From Kitasatospora sp. MMS16-BH015 (lineage in GTDB: Bacteria > Actinomycetota > Actinomycetes > Streptomycetales > Streptomycetaceae), in the NCBI RefSeq assembly GCF_002943525.1, contig NZ_CP025394.1, positions 5,332,001 to 5,396,000 on the forward strand: DNA of 64,000 nt, in the 5' to 3' direction. The translations under genes were made by a program, and so were the position numbers. The notes below the pieces were generated by a model, which ran no database searches, had not been told where the DNA came from, and worked only from the letters and a program-made list of their open reading frames with translations. Shown one piece after another: positions 1-8,518 of this stretch (positions are counted from its first letter, which is position 1; the number at the start of each line of letters is the position of its first letter).

Positions 1-1151
1 GCTCGCACTACACCGCGTACGGCCCGACCCGGCTGCTCGACACCCGCAACGGCACCGGTGCGCGGCTCGGCAAGGTGGGTCCGTTCTCCACCGTCCGGAT
101 CAAGGTGGCCGGCCAGGGCGGCGTGCCCGCCGACGCCGTCGCCGCGGCGCTCAACGTCACCGCGACCGGCACCGAGCAGGGCGGCTTCATCACCGCCTAC
201 CCGGTGGGCAAGGACCGCCCGGGCACCTCGAACGTCAACTACGTGGCCGGACAGACCGTGCCGAACCTGACGATCACTCCGATCGGCCAGGACGGCGAGG
301 TCGAGTTCTACAACGGCAGCCGCGGCTCGGTCGACCTGGTCGCCGACATCACCGGCTACTTCACCCGCTCGTTCTCCAGCGCCTACACGGCCACCAGCCC
401 GGGCCGCCTGGTCGACACCCGGATCGGCGTCGGCACGGCCAAGGGCTCGGTGCGCGGCGGCGGCTCGTTCACCGTGCAGATCGCGGGCAACCGGGTCGGC
501 CCGCTGCCGGCGAGCGGCGTCACCGCGGTGGCCCTGAACGTCACCGTGACCGGCCCGCAGAACTCCGGCTACCTGACCGTCTTCCCGGACGGCGGCTCGA
601 CCCCGACCGCCTCCAACCTGAACTACAGCCCCGGCCAGACCGTGGCCAACGCGGTGATCGCCCCGGTCGGCGCGGACGGCAAGATCAAGATCTACAACGG
701 CAGCTGGGGCTCGGCCGACGTGGTCGTGGACGTGATCGGCTACTACAGCCCGACCGGCGTCAGCGCCTACCTGCCGGTCACCCCGTTCCGCTGGCTCGAC
801 ACCCGCAGCTGGGGCCACGGCCCGCTCAAGACCAGCGGCGACTACTACATCTACTCCCGCTTCGGTGACCCGGGCGACACCGGCTTCGTGCTCAACACCA
901 CCGTCACCAACACCACCGGCGGCGGCTACCTGACCGTCTCTCCGGACCCGAACTACATCGACGCCTACAAGAACAAGTACGCGTCCTGGCCGAACCGCCC
1001 GCTGGTCTCGACCCTGAACTGGAACCGGGGCCAGACCGTCCCGAACCTGGTCCAGGCGACCCCGGGCCCCGGCGGCATCGTGGACTTCTGGAACACCGGC
1101 AACGGCACCACCGACCTGGTGGTCGACGTGTTCGGCTTCTACACCGTCTGA
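1..1151 (+). CDS. Secreted repeat protein, three LDTR/VDTR units (5' end outside window)
   Basis: The reading frame is open from base 3 to a TGA at 1149-1151, so only the C-terminal ~382 residues are present. Three ~125-residue units each begin with a Y/P-x-R-x-(L/V)DTR motif (about residues 11, 136 and 265) and end in a VD(V/L)-x-GY/FY strand. All are rich in Gly, Thr, Asn and aromatic residues, suggesting beta-sheet. Such modules are common at the C-termini of secreted actinobacterial proteins, often behind a catalytic domain; they may bind wall or carbohydrate, but their role is not established. The third unit is the most divergent. The N-terminus, including any signal peptide or enzyme domain, is upstream. 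Confidence 0.8.
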   Translation, partial: SHYTAYGPTRLLDTRNGTGARLGKVGPFSTVRIKVAGQGGVPADAVAAALNVTATGTEQGGFITAYPVGKDRPGTSNVNYVAGQTVPNLTITPIGQDGEVEFYNGSRGSVDLVADITGYFTRSFSSAYTATSPGRLVDTRIGVGTAKGSVRGGGSFTVQIAGNRVGPLPASGVTAVALNVTVTGPQNSGYLTVFPDGGSTPTASNLNYSPGQTVANAVIAPVGADGKIKIYNGSWGSADVVVDVIGYYSPTGVSAYLPVTPFRWLDTRSWGHGPLKTSGDYYIYSRFGDPGDTGFVLNTTVTNTTGGGYLTVSPDPNYIDAYKNKYASWPNRPLVSTLNWNRGQTVPNLVQATPGPGGIVDFWNTGNGTTDLVVDVFGFYTV

Positions 1152-1199
1152 CGGTCGCCGAGCCGTCCGGCGATCCCGCCCGCAGGCTCCGCTCGACAC

Positions 1200-1258
1200 A
1201 GGCCCTCCCGGGTGACCGGGAGGGCCTTCGGCGTTCCCAAGGGCCCCTGGGAACGCCG
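1200..1258 (+). terminator. Two adjacent terminator hairpins
   Basis: Two perfect stem-loops lie back to back after the secreted repeat gene. The first pairs 1200-1211 with 1216-1227 (loop GTGA) and the second pairs 1229-1239 with 1248-1258 (8-nt loop). No U-tract follows, as is usual in this group. They separate the repeat gene from the acetyltransferase. Confidence 0.8.
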
Positions 1259-1301
1259 GAAATCGGATGACCGTTCCCCTCCCCGGCCCCGAGAATGGCG
1301 C

Positions 1302-1955
1302 ATGCTGACCGACCACTGGCCCCTGCTGGGGCTCCGCCTGACCACGCCCCGCCTGGAGCTCCGGCTACCGGACGAGGAGCAGTTGGCCGCCTTGGCCGAG
1401 CTCGCCGCCGAGGGGGTCCACGAGCCCGAACGGATGCCCTTCCTGGTGCCCTGGACGGACCTCCCGCCCGCCGAACGGGCCCGCTCGGTGGTGCAGCACC
1501 ACTGGCTGCGCCTGGGCACCTGGACGCCCGCCGACTGGGCCCTCACCCTCACCGTCCTGCGGGACGGCCGGGTGATCGGCCTGCAGACCCTGGCCGCCCG
1601 GGAGTTCGCCCTGCTCCGCCAGGTCAGCACCGCCTCCTGGCTCGGTCTCCGCCATCAGGGCCAGGGCTTCGGCACCGAGATGCGCGCGGCCGTCCTGCAC
1701 CTGGCCTTCGCCGGCCTGCAGGCCGAGGAGGCCGTCTCGGGCGCCCTCGAGGGCAGCCACGCCTCCTACGCGGTCTCCGCCAAGCACGGTTACCGGCCGG
1801 ACGGTGTCGAACACCACGTGGTGCGGGGCGCTCGGGTCACCAACCGCCGTCTCCGCCTGCTCCGTTCGGACTGGGAGCAGCACCGCGCCGTCCCCGTGAC
1901 CCTCACCGGTCTCGAACCCTGCCTGCCGCTCTTCGGGGTGACCGGGGTGGGGTAG
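1302..1955 (+). CDS. GNAT family N-acetyltransferase (RimJ/RimL-like)
   Basis: A 217-residue protein of the GCN5-related family that transfers acetyl from acetyl-CoA to an amine; the substrate cannot be told from sequence. The N-terminal strand with TPRLELR is typical of the RimJ/RimL branch. The acetyl-CoA pyrophosphate loop is visible as RHQGQGFGTEM near residues 117-127 (R/Q-x-x-G-x-G/A). ATG 1302 is the first good start after the hairpins; a longer frame from 1212 would run through the second hairpin. The gene stands alone. Its last codons lie in a 22-bp direct repeat that recurs just after the stop. Confidence 0.85.
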   Translation: MLTDHWPLLGLRLTTPRLELRLPDEEQLAALAELAAEGVHEPERMPFLVPWTDLPPAERARSVVQHHWLRLGTWTPADWALTLTVLRDGRVIGLQTLAAREFALLRQVSTASWLGLRHQGQGFGTEMRAAVLHLAFAGLQAEEAVSGALEGSHASYAVSAKHGYRPDGVEHHVVRGARVTNRRLRLLRSDWEQHRAVPVTLTGLEPCLPLFGVTGVG

Positions 1956-1982
1956 CCGGCTCGGGGTGACCGGGGTGGGGTA
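1933..1982 (+). repeat. 22-bp direct repeat spanning the acetyltransferase stop
   Basis: The segment 1933-1954 is repeated exactly at 1961-1982 (period 28). The first copy encodes the last residues of the acetyltransferase and most of its stop; the second is noncoding. It looks like a small local tandem duplication. Confidence 0.75.
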
Positions 1983-2102
1983 AACCGAACCTTCAAATCC
2001 TCGTGGTGGCACGGTCGTCAGGGGGTGGGGTGATTCGGGAGCCTTGAGGCACAGGGGTTCCGGAGCGTCCGGGGCCTCCCCGAGACCGAGGAGACGGTCG
2101 CC

Positions 2103-2774
2103 ATGCGTGCCACGATCACCACGAAGCCGGCGCAGCCCCGGTCCGCCACCACGTCCACCCGGCGTGCCGAGCAGGACGAGCCTCGGCGGTCCGCACTCGG
2201 CCCGGCCGCGGTCAGCCCGGCCGCCTTCGGTCGAGCCGCCCTCGGTACAGCGGTCCGCGGTGCCGTCGGCCTGCCGCTCGCGGTCGCGGCCGTCCCGCTG
2301 GCGCTGACCGGCGGGGCGCGCCGGGCGGCGCGGGTCCAGCTGGCGGTGCTCCGCCGGTTCTCCCCGCAGCGGGTCCGTCCGGGTGCCCCGACGGCCAACC
2401 CCGTCCGGGTGCTGGCCCACAGCCTGCTGGCCGTCCTGCCGGCCCTGGCCGCCTTCGCCGCGACGGCGGTCGGCGCCTTCACGGTGTACTCCGGTTACCT
2501 GTACTTCCTACGGCCCGACGCGAGCTTCGCCCTCGGCCACCCGTTCACCGCCGACCGCCACTTCGACGACGCCTGGGGCGGCCCCACCCTGGTGGGTGCC
2601 TGGCTCACCCACTCCCTGGTGGCCCTCGGCATACAGGTGCTGGCGCTCGGCGCGGTGCACCTGCTCACGGCCGTGCAAGACCGCGCCGCCCGGCTCCTGC
2701 TCGCCCCGGCATCGGTCTCGGCAGCAGATCCGGCCCCGGTCCCGGTCCCGGCAACAGCAGCGGCCTCGCGCTGA
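2103..2774 (+). CDS. Small membrane protein of unknown function
   Basis: A 223-residue protein I do not recognise. Residues 1-50 are polar and Ala/Arg/Thr-rich. Hydrophobic stretches near residues 50-70, 105-135 and 160-185 suggest two to three membrane helices, with a short loop containing a YSGYLYF segment. The layout loosely recalls the membrane 'sensor' domain fused to some streptomycete histidine kinases, but no kinase domain is present and the resemblance is weak. ATG 2103 is preceded by a GAGGAGA ribosome-binding site. It appears monocistronic. Confidence 0.6.
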   Translation: MRATITTKPAQPRSATTSTRRAEQDEPRRSALGPAAVSPAAFGRAALGTAVRGAVGLPLAVAAVPLALTGGARRAARVQLAVLRRFSPQRVRPGAPTANPVRVLAHSLLAVLPALAAFAATAVGAFTVYSGYLYFLRPDASFALGHPFTADRHFDDAWGGPTLVGAWLTHSLVALGIQVLALGAVHLLTAVQDRAARLLLAPASVSAADPAPVPVPATAAASR

Positions 2775-2817
2775 GCGTCAGCTTCCCTCCGCCCTACCGC
2801 CCTACCGACTCACCGCC

Positions 2818-3234
2818 TCACCGAGTCTTCGGGCCCCGCATCCTCGTGCCGGACCACTCGGTCGCGACAGTGACGGATTTGGTCTGGGTGAGGCCCGCGG
2901 TCTGGGCCGCATCGGCCACGTCACTCGGCGCCACGTACCCGTCCCGTCCCGCCTTGGGGGTGAGCAGCCAGATGAAGCCGTCGTCCTCCAGTAGGCCGAT
3001 CGCGTCCACCAGAGTGTCCGTCAGGTCGCCGTCATCGTCACGGAACCAGACCAGCACCACATCGGCGACATCGTCGTAGTCCTCGTCGACCAAGTCCTGT
3101 CCGGTCTGCTCCTCGATGGCTTCGCGGAGGTCGTAGGCCACGTCGTCGTCGTAGCCGATCTCCTGCACGACCTGCCCGGGCTGAAAACCCATCCGAGCCG
3201 CCAGACTGGTCTGCTCGTCCTGCGATGTCGACAC
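2818..3234 (-). CDS. DUF3052 family protein
   Basis: A 138-residue acidic protein matching DUF3052 across its length (GFQPGQVVQEIGYDDD, then VDEDYDDVADVVLVWFRDDD and WLLTPKAGRDGY). The family is widespread in actinobacteria and presumably cytosolic; no biochemical function is known to me. GTG 3234 is chosen because AGGAGG sits 5 nt upstream (3245-3240); an in-frame ATG 12 codons earlier lacks such a site and would add a Gln/Glu-rich tail not typical of the family. The gene is convergent with the membrane gene ending at 2774. Confidence 0.85.
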   Translation of the reverse strand: MSTSQDEQTSLAARMGFQPGQVVQEIGYDDDVAYDLREAIEEQTGQDLVDEDYDDVADVVLVWFRDDDGDLTDTLVDAIGLLEDDGFIWLLTPKAGRDGYVAPSDVADAAQTAGLTQTKSVTVATEWSGTRMRGPKTR

Positions 3235-3571
3235 CGCGGCCTCCTGCTCCATCTCCTGCTGTCTCTCCATCCCCTGCCACGAGGTTCGCCTATCGGCGGT
3301 CGGAAATGTGTTCCGACGCCGCCATCGAACCAGGATTCATCCGCACGGGGTTGTGAATCGACAAATCAACCCACCTCGGCCCAAAAGTATGCTCATTCGC
3401 ACCCCGTTCTCCCCACCCCCTTCCCTTCCCTTTCCTTTCCTCCCCGTCCTTCCCCGCCTACCGATTTCACTTCCTCTTCGACTACCCCGGTCCCCCTCCT
3501 CGAATGCCGGGAGGCCGGAGCCCGGCCGGGAGGCCGAGCCCGGCCTCCCGGGGTCGAGCAGATCTGACGGT
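3235..3571. other. Gene-free stretch with polypyrimidine tract
   Basis: These 337 bases lie between two minus-strand genes. Bases 3526-3551 form the terminator of the upstream gene. Bases ~3407-3490 are a nearly pure pyrimidine tract on the plus strand, so a purine-rich (GGGAAGG-type) tract would lie in a minus-strand leader of the DUF3052 gene. Bases 3300-3400 are relatively AT-rich and could hold that promoter, but I see no convincing -35/-10 pair. Confidence 0.6.
3526..3551 (-). terminator. Terminator of the VWA/secreted protein operon
   Basis: A perfect 11-bp stem (3526-3536 with 3541-3551, loop AGCC) lies 20 bp beyond the stop of the minus-strand gene ending at 3572. Confidence 0.75.
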
Positions 3572-4492
3572 CTATGAGTGCGAGGGGTACTGCGGCGGCC
3601 GGGCCGAGTGGCGGTGGCCACGCGGGTGGCGCGTGAGGGTGTAGCCACCGATGCCGGCCAGCGCGGCCAGTCCGGCGCCGCCGATGGTCCAGAACCAGCG
3701 GGTGTTCCAACCGGAGAAGAGGTCGGAGTACCAGTGGGTCTCGGCGGGAGCGGGGGCCGGCGCGGCCGGGGCGGCGGAGGCGGCCGGCGGCACCAGCGGC
3801 GCCTTGAACTCGCCCCCCTCGGGCTGGGCGTTGTCCACGTTGCCCTTGGCGGCGATGTGCACCTCGACCTGGGCCGACAGCCCGAGGTCCTGCGGGTTGG
3901 CGTCGGGTAGCGAGAGCCGCACGTAGTAGGTGCCGGGCAGGGGGTCGCCCGACCACGGCTCGGCCCAGGACCGCACCTGACGCAGCGTGCAGTTCAGCCG
4001 CACCGAGGCGGTGGCCGGGTCGGCGGTGACGTCCTGCGGGCCGGCGGTGCAGGCCTGCCGCCGACGGAGGCCGTCGAAGACCTCCACCGACCAGGTCTGC
4101 GGGCCGTGCCGGTCGGTGGTGGGCGGGAGGCTGACGTTGACCTGGACGGTGTCCGTCTGCCCCTCGCTCGCACTGAACGCCCAGTACAGGTAGTCACCCG
4201 TGGAGGCGGCCACCGTCGCGTCCTGCCCGGCGACGAGCTTGGTCGCGGTCAGGAAGGAGGTGCCGGCAGTGGTGGCCGGCGCTGCGGCACTGCCCGGCGA
4301 GGCCGAGGTCGAGACCGAGCTCGAAGCCGAGGAGGAGGGCGAGGGCGAGGCAGCCAGCGCAGCCGGGGCCGACAGCGGCAGCAGAGCAGCCGTCGCCGCC
4401 CCGAGCAGCCCGGCCCGCCGCAGCCCGCCGGTCCGCAGTCCGGCCTGCCCGATCCTGGAGGAGCGCATGGAGGAACGCATGAGGTGTCGCAT
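3572..4492 (-). CDS. Secreted, membrane-anchored protein, partner of the VWA protein
   Basis: A 306-residue exported protein. An Arg-rich start and a hydrophobic core ending in a run of Ala (about residues 25-48) form a signal peptide, followed by a Ser/Ala/Thr-rich linker to ~75. The middle (80-220) looks like a beta-sandwich, with four Cys in two widely spaced pairs. Near 262-285 a single membrane helix (FWTIGGAGLAALAGIGGY) is followed by a short His/Arg-rich cytoplasmic tail. The start lies 2 bp beyond the stop of the VWA gene, so the two are co-transcribed and probably act together at the cell surface. I do not recognise a named family. Confidence 0.7.
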   Translation of the reverse strand: MRHLMRSSMRSSRIGQAGLRTGGLRRAGLLGAATAALLPLSAPAALAASPSPSSSASSSVSTSASPGSAAAPATTAGTSFLTATKLVAGQDATVAASTGDYLYWAFSASEGQTDTVQVNVSLPPTTDRHGPQTWSVEVFDGLRRRQACTAGPQDVTADPATASVRLNCTLRQVRSWAEPWSGDPLPGTYYVRLSLPDANPQDLGLSAQVEVHIAAKGNVDNAQPEGGEFKAPLVPPAASAAPAAPAPAPAETHWYSDLFSGWNTRWFWTIGGAGLAALAGIGGYTLTRHPRGHRHSARPPQYPSHS

Positions 4493-4494
4493 CG

Positions 4495-5904
4495 TCAGTT
4501 CTCCCGCCAGACAGCGATCCGCCAGCGTGCCAGCCAGCCGAAGATCAGACCGGTCAGCAGACCGGCACCGGTGAGCACCAGCAGCAGCACCCAGCCACGC
4601 CCCAGCCCGGCGGCCGGGCCGTCGGGAGCGGGGGAGGCGGCGGCCACGTCCACTGTCAGTTCGAGCGGGAAGCCGGGGTCGGCCTGGGCGCCCGCCCCGG
4701 GGGCGAGCGAGTTGCTGACGATCAGGCAGACCGTGCTGCCGGCCGCACCGGACAGCGCCACCGGCGTGCCCGCCGCTCCCGTGCCGCTTCCGGCGCCCGT
4801 CGACGGGGTGGCGGAGGCGGCGGCGGAGGAGGAGGCGGTGGCCTTGCCCGGGGCGGACCAGCGCACGCCGGTGGAGATCACATCGGTCCGGCCGCTGCCC
4901 GCGTCGGTCCCGCGGACGAGTTCCTGGCCGTTCGCGTCGGTGGCCTGGAGCAGCACGCCGTAGTCACGGGCCACGGCGCGGTCCAGCGAGACGCTCACGG
5001 CGGCCCGCAGCTCCTGCCCGGCCCGCACCGGCACCCGGTAGACCCGGTGCTCGGCGAACTTCTCCCGGTCGCTGTAGACCCCGGGGGCGAGCAGCGGGGC
5101 GTCCGGGCACTTGTCGGTGCCGGTGGTCTTCACCGGGGCCACCTTGTAGGTGTCCCCGGCCCGGTTGACCAGCTGCTTCACCTTGTCGGTGAGCTGCTGC
5201 TGGGTGCGCACGTCGGTGTAGGTGCCGCCGGTCGCGTTGGCGATGCACTCCAACTGCTGGGTGGTCTTGTCGTCGTGGGCCAGGCCGAGGGTGTCGACCA
5301 CCAGGTGGGTGCCCTGGGCGGCCAGTTCGCGGGCCACCTCGCAGGGGTCCGGCGGGGCGCAGTCGTCCTCGCCGTCGGTGATGAGCACCACCCGGCGGGT
5401 GGTCTGGCCGGTGCCGAGGTCCTGGGCGGCGCCGCGCAGGGCGAGGCCGATCGGGGTCCAGCCGGTGGGGCGCAGGGTGGCGACGGCGGTCTTGGCCTCG
5501 ACCTTGTCGGTCTTGCCCACGGGGTACAGCTGCTGGGTGTCCTGGCAGCCGTGCAGCTTGTCGCTGACCGGGTAGGTGGCGCCCAGGGTGCGGATGCCGA
5601 ACTCGGTCTCGGCGGGCAGCGCGTCGATCACCTCGTCGATCGACTGCTGGGCAACGGAGATCCGGCTCTTGCCCTGGATGTCGGTGGCCCGCATCGAGCC
5701 GCTGACGTCCAGCACGAGGTCGACCCGCGGTGCCTCCGAGATCTGGTCCGAGTTCTTGGCGCCGGCGCCGGCGCTCTGCTGGGGCGGCGCGGTCGTTTCG
5801 TCGGCGTGCGCGGGGAGCCCGCTGAGCAGGGCCCCGGCGGCTATCGCGAGGGCCGCGAGCAGCCCCAGCGGCCGAGTCTGCCGTCGTCGTTGGATGATCG
5901 TCAC
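4495..5904 (-). CDS. Secreted von Willebrand factor A domain protein
   Basis: A 469-residue protein with a signal peptide (residues 1-34, ending AHA), a VWA domain from ~60 to 250 with an intact MIDAS motif DVSGSM at 66-71 and a second metal-site motif ITDGEDDC, then an extracytoplasmic beta domain, a Ser/Ala/Gly linker and a C-terminal membrane helix near 438-459. It probably displays a metal-dependent protein-binding domain outside the cell. The downstream gene has the same export and anchor layout. GTG 5904 has no Shine-Dalgarno, but TAGGAT lies 6 nt upstream, so the message is probably leaderless. Confidence 0.85.
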   Translation of the reverse strand: MTIIQRRRQTRPLGLLAALAIAAGALLSGLPAHADETTAPPQQSAGAGAKNSDQISEAPRVDLVLDVSGSMRATDIQGKSRISVAQQSIDEVIDALPAETEFGIRTLGATYPVSDKLHGCQDTQQLYPVGKTDKVEAKTAVATLRPTGWTPIGLALRGAAQDLGTGQTTRRVVLITDGEDDCAPPDPCEVARELAAQGTHLVVDTLGLAHDDKTTQQLECIANATGGTYTDVRTQQQLTDKVKQLVNRAGDTYKVAPVKTTGTDKCPDAPLLAPGVYSDREKFAEHRVYRVPVRAGQELRAAVSVSLDRAVARDYGVLLQATDANGQELVRGTDAGSGRTDVISTGVRWSAPGKATASSSAAASATPSTGAGSGTGAAGTPVALSGAAGSTVCLIVSNSLAPGAGAQADPGFPLELTVDVAAASPAPDGPAAGLGRGWVLLLVLTGAGLLTGLIFGWLARWRIAVWREN

Positions 5905-5910
5905 GGGCGC

Positions 5911-5941
5911 ATCCTAGGGACCGTCAGTTGCCGAAGACCAA
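5911..5941 (-). promoter_or_regulatory. Leaderless promoter of the VWA operon
   Basis: On the minus strand, TTGGTC (5941-5936) is followed after 19 nt by TAGGAT (5916-5911), then 6 nt and GTG 5904. The short distance implies that transcription starts at or next to the start codon. Confidence 0.55.
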
Positions 5942-6105
5942 CCGGCGAAGGCGCCTTGGCCCACTCTCGCGCCGGGCGGAGGCGCACGGCTGATGGCACG
6001 TCGGGTCGTGGGCGACCGGTCGGCAGCCGGCTGGCGGCCGGGCGGGTGCCCCGGCGTTCACCTGGCCCGTCGCCCGCGTTCACGCCGCCCACACACGGGG
6101 GTCCG

Positions 6106-6111
6106 TAGGCT
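6106..6111 (+). promoter_or_regulatory. Probable -10 of the ABC transporter operon
   Basis: TAGGCT 32 bp before GTG 6143 fits a -10 hexamer; no good -35 is visible. Two GTTCAC words 23 bp apart (6056-6061, 6079-6084) lie upstream and could bind a regulator. Confidence 0.35.
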
Positions 6112-6142
6112 GCGGCCCGCGAGCGGACGAGAAGGGGGTTCG

Positions 6143-7087
6143 GTGGAGCTGCACGGTGTGGGCAAACGGTACGGCCGGGGCGGTCGGTGGGTGCTCCGTG
6201 AGGTGAGTCTGACCGTCGGTCAGGGCGAGCTGGTCCGGATCGCCGGTCCGAACGGGAGCGGCAAGTCGACGCTGCTGAAGGTGGCGGGCGGGTTGGAGTC
6301 GCCGAGCGCCGGGCGGGTGGTGGTGCGGGGGCGGCGCGCATACGTGCCCGAGCGCTTCCCACCCGCGCTGCCCTTCGACCCCCGGACCTACCTGCACCAC
6401 CTCGGCCGGGCCCACGGCCTGACCACCGCCGAGGCGGCCCGGCGCAGCGCCGACTGGCTCGAACGGTTCGGCATCACCCGCTACGCCGACACTCCGCTCA
6501 GCCGGCTCTCCAAGGGCACCTGCCAGAAGGTGGCCGTCGCCCAGGCCCTGCTCGCCGAGGCGGACGTCCTGCTGCTGGACGAGGCCTGGACCGGTCTCGA
6601 CCAGGCCGCCCGGGCCATGCTCGACCAGGCCGCCGCCGAGCGGGCGGCCCAGGGCGGCCGGGTCCTCTTCGTCGACCACGACCCCACCCGGCTGGCCGGC
6701 CTGACCACCGCCGGCTACGCCCTCGAGCCCACCGGCCTGAGCCCGCTCGCCACCTCCCCGGTGCCCGGCGCACCCGCCCTCGACACCCGGATCCTGATCG
6801 AGGCCCTGCCCGCCACCGGCCACCCGCTCCCCGAGCGGCTGCCGGGCGCCCCCGTCGTACGCCTCCTCTCCGACGGCGCGACCCGGCTGGAGGTGTCCGC
6901 CGAGCACTCAGACGCCCTGCTGCGCAGCCTGCTCGGCGCCGGCGCGCACATCCGTTCCCTCGGCGAGGGCGGCCCCGCGGACCGACAAGTGGGCCGACAA
7001 GAGGGCCGACAAGAGGCCCGGCGGGAGCACCGGCGCGAGCACCGGCAAGAAGGACAGGAGCAGGCAGAGGGGGAGGAGCAGGGGTGA
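6143..7087 (+). CDS. ABC transporter ATP-binding protein
   Basis: A 314-residue ATPase. Walker A GPNGSGKST is at 35-43, a signature-like LSKGTCQ near 122, Walker B VLLLDE near 142-147 and the switch His in VDHD near 177. The signature departs from LSGGQ but keeps Ser and Gly. The ATPase core ends near 200; the last ~35 residues are an odd, highly charged Arg/Gln/Glu/His tail with repeated GRQE and RREH words. GTG 6143 follows GAAGGGGG. Its stop overlaps the permease start (GTGA), so the two form an exporter. The substrate is unknown. Confidence 0.85.
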   Translation: MELHGVGKRYGRGGRWVLREVSLTVGQGELVRIAGPNGSGKSTLLKVAGGLESPSAGRVVVRGRRAYVPERFPPALPFDPRTYLHHLGRAHGLTTAEAARRSADWLERFGITRYADTPLSRLSKGTCQKVAVAQALLAEADVLLLDEAWTGLDQAARAMLDQAAAERAAQGGRVLFVDHDPTRLAGLTTAGYALEPTGLSPLATSPVPGAPALDTRILIEALPATGHPLPERLPGAPVVRLLSDGATRLEVSAEHSDALLRSLLGAGAHIRSLGEGGPADRQVGRQEGRQEARREHRREHRQEGQEQAEGEEQG

Positions 7088-7779
7088 ACGGGTTGCTGCG
7101 GTACCAGTTGGAGTTGCTGTTCCGCTCGCAGCGGTGGCTGCCGCCGCTGCTGACGTACGTGTTGCTGATGGTGATCGGGCTGACGGCGGGGGAGGCGCTG
7201 CTGTCGGCGTACGGGTACGCGACGGCGGTGCTGCTGCCGGTCACGGCCTGGCTGGTGCGGTGCACGGTGACCGCCGAGGGGCCGGCCGCGCGGGCCTGTC
7301 TGGCGGCGGCGGTCGGGCGGCCCCGGGTGCACCTGTCGGCCGTGGTGGCGGCGGCCGTGGTCGCGGCCGGGCTCGGGACGGCCGGGTTCCTGGTGGTCTG
7401 GGCGTTCGGCGGGCCGACCACGGTGCGGACGGTCCCGGCCGTCCCGCCGGCCACGCTCGGGGCGACGCTGTTCGGGGCCGGGCTCGGCACGGTGGTCTGC
7501 GTGCTGCTGGGCCTGGTGGTCGGGGTGCTGGCGGTCCGTCCGGTGCTGGTACGGGCGCAGTACGGCATCCCGCTGAGCCTGGTGGGCGCGGTGCTGTTGC
7601 TGGCCCTGCCCGGTTCCCCGGCGAACGAGGTGGTCCACTCGCTGATCACCGCCTCCCGGACGGGCCGGGTCGCGCTGCCGTGGCTCGCCGCCGCCCTGGT
7701 CGAGGCGGGGCTGCTGGCGGCCCTCGCCACCTGGGGCGTCTGCCGGTTGGCGGGCCGTCGCACCGATGCGGTCGACTGA
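7084..7779 (+). CDS. ABC transporter membrane subunit
   Basis: A 231-residue polytopic protein with about six hydrophobic segments, starting on a GTG that overlaps the ATPase stop by 4 bp. No sequence motif fixes the family, but size, topology and coupling to the ATPase mark it as the permease of an ABC-2-like exporter. The first residues (YQLELLFRSQRWLPP) resemble the cytoplasmic start helix of such permeases. No third subunit follows. The next 130 bp include an AT-rich island (7823-7856) unusual for this genome that probably carries the next promoter. Confidence 0.7.
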   Translation: MNGLLRYQLELLFRSQRWLPPLLTYVLLMVIGLTAGEALLSAYGYATAVLLPVTAWLVRCTVTAEGPAARACLAAAVGRPRVHLSAVVAAAVVAAGLGTAGFLVVWAFGGPTTVRTVPAVPPATLGATLFGAGLGTVVCVLLGLVVGVLAVRPVLVRAQYGIPLSLVGAVLLLALPGSPANEVVHSLITASRTGRVALPWLAAALVEAGLLAALATWGVCRLAGRRTDAVD

Positions 7780-7913
7780 CCCCGCCCACCGGGCAGGGGT
7801 CCAAATGCGGACACACCGCCTGCAATGGCAATAAATATGGCTAATCCTCGTTAGGGTGCAGAGCAAGGAGCCCGTACAGCCAGCCAAGCCTGACGCGTCG
7901 GAAGGAACACCCG

Positions 7914-8423
7914 GTGAGCAACCTCTTCGCGATCGCCTACCCCGATCTGGCCACCGCCCAGCAGGTCCGTGCGGAGGCGGTGAGCCTCCAGAAGCAGAAG
8001 CTGATCGAGCTGGAGGACGCCGTCGTCGTGGAACGGCGGGACGACGGCAAGATCAAGCTGCACCAGGCGGTCAGCACCACCGGCGCGGGGGCCGCCTCCG
8101 GCGCGCTCTGGGGCGGGGTGATCGGGCTGCTGTTCTTCATGCCGTTCCTCGGGGCGGCGGTCGGCGGAGCCACCGGCGCCGCGGTCGGCGCCTCGACCGA
8201 CATCGGGGTGGACGACAACTTCATGCGCCAGGTCGGCGAGCACCTCCAGCCCGGCAGCGCCGCCGTCTTCCTGCTGGTCCGCAAGGCCACCGCCGACAAG
8301 GTCGTCCCGGCACTGGCCCGTTTCGGCGGCCAGATCATCCAGACCTCGCTCAGCACCGAGGCCGAGGCCGAGCTCCGCGCCACCGTCCAGGCCGCCCAGA
8401 CCGGCCAGCCCGCCGGCGTCTGA
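7914..8423 (+). CDS. DUF1269 family protein
   Basis: A 169-residue protein matching DUF1269: an N-terminal alpha/beta part with the ELEDAVVV motif, a Gly/Ala-rich hydrophobic middle (about 57-97) that could be a membrane hairpin or glycine-zipper, and a C-terminal half ending in GQIIQTSLS. The family is often stress-associated in actinobacteria but has no defined biochemical role. The start is a GTG after GGAAGGA. An AT-rich segment with a TAGGGT hexamer (7850-7855) lies upstream and could be the promoter. A strong hairpin follows. Confidence 0.8.
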   Translation: MSNLFAIAYPDLATAQQVRAEAVSLQKQKLIELEDAVVVERRDDGKIKLHQAVSTTGAGAASGALWGGVIGLLFFMPFLGAAVGGATGAAVGASTDIGVDDNFMRQVGEHLQPGSAAVFLLVRKATADKVVPALARFGGQIIQTSLSTEAEAELRATVQAAQTGQPAGV

Positions 8424-8452
8424 CCCCCGGGAGCCGGCTCGGTCTCACCCCT

Positions 8453-8479
8453 GGCGGTGCCCCCACGCGGGGCACCGCC
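8453..8479 (+). terminator. Terminator after the DUF1269 gene
   Basis: A perfect 11-bp GC stem (8453-8463 with 8469-8479, loop CACGC) 30 bp after the stop. Confidence 0.8.
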
Positions 8480-8518
8480 CTCCGGCGTCCCAAGCCCGAC
8501 CGCCGCCCCACCGTGCCC

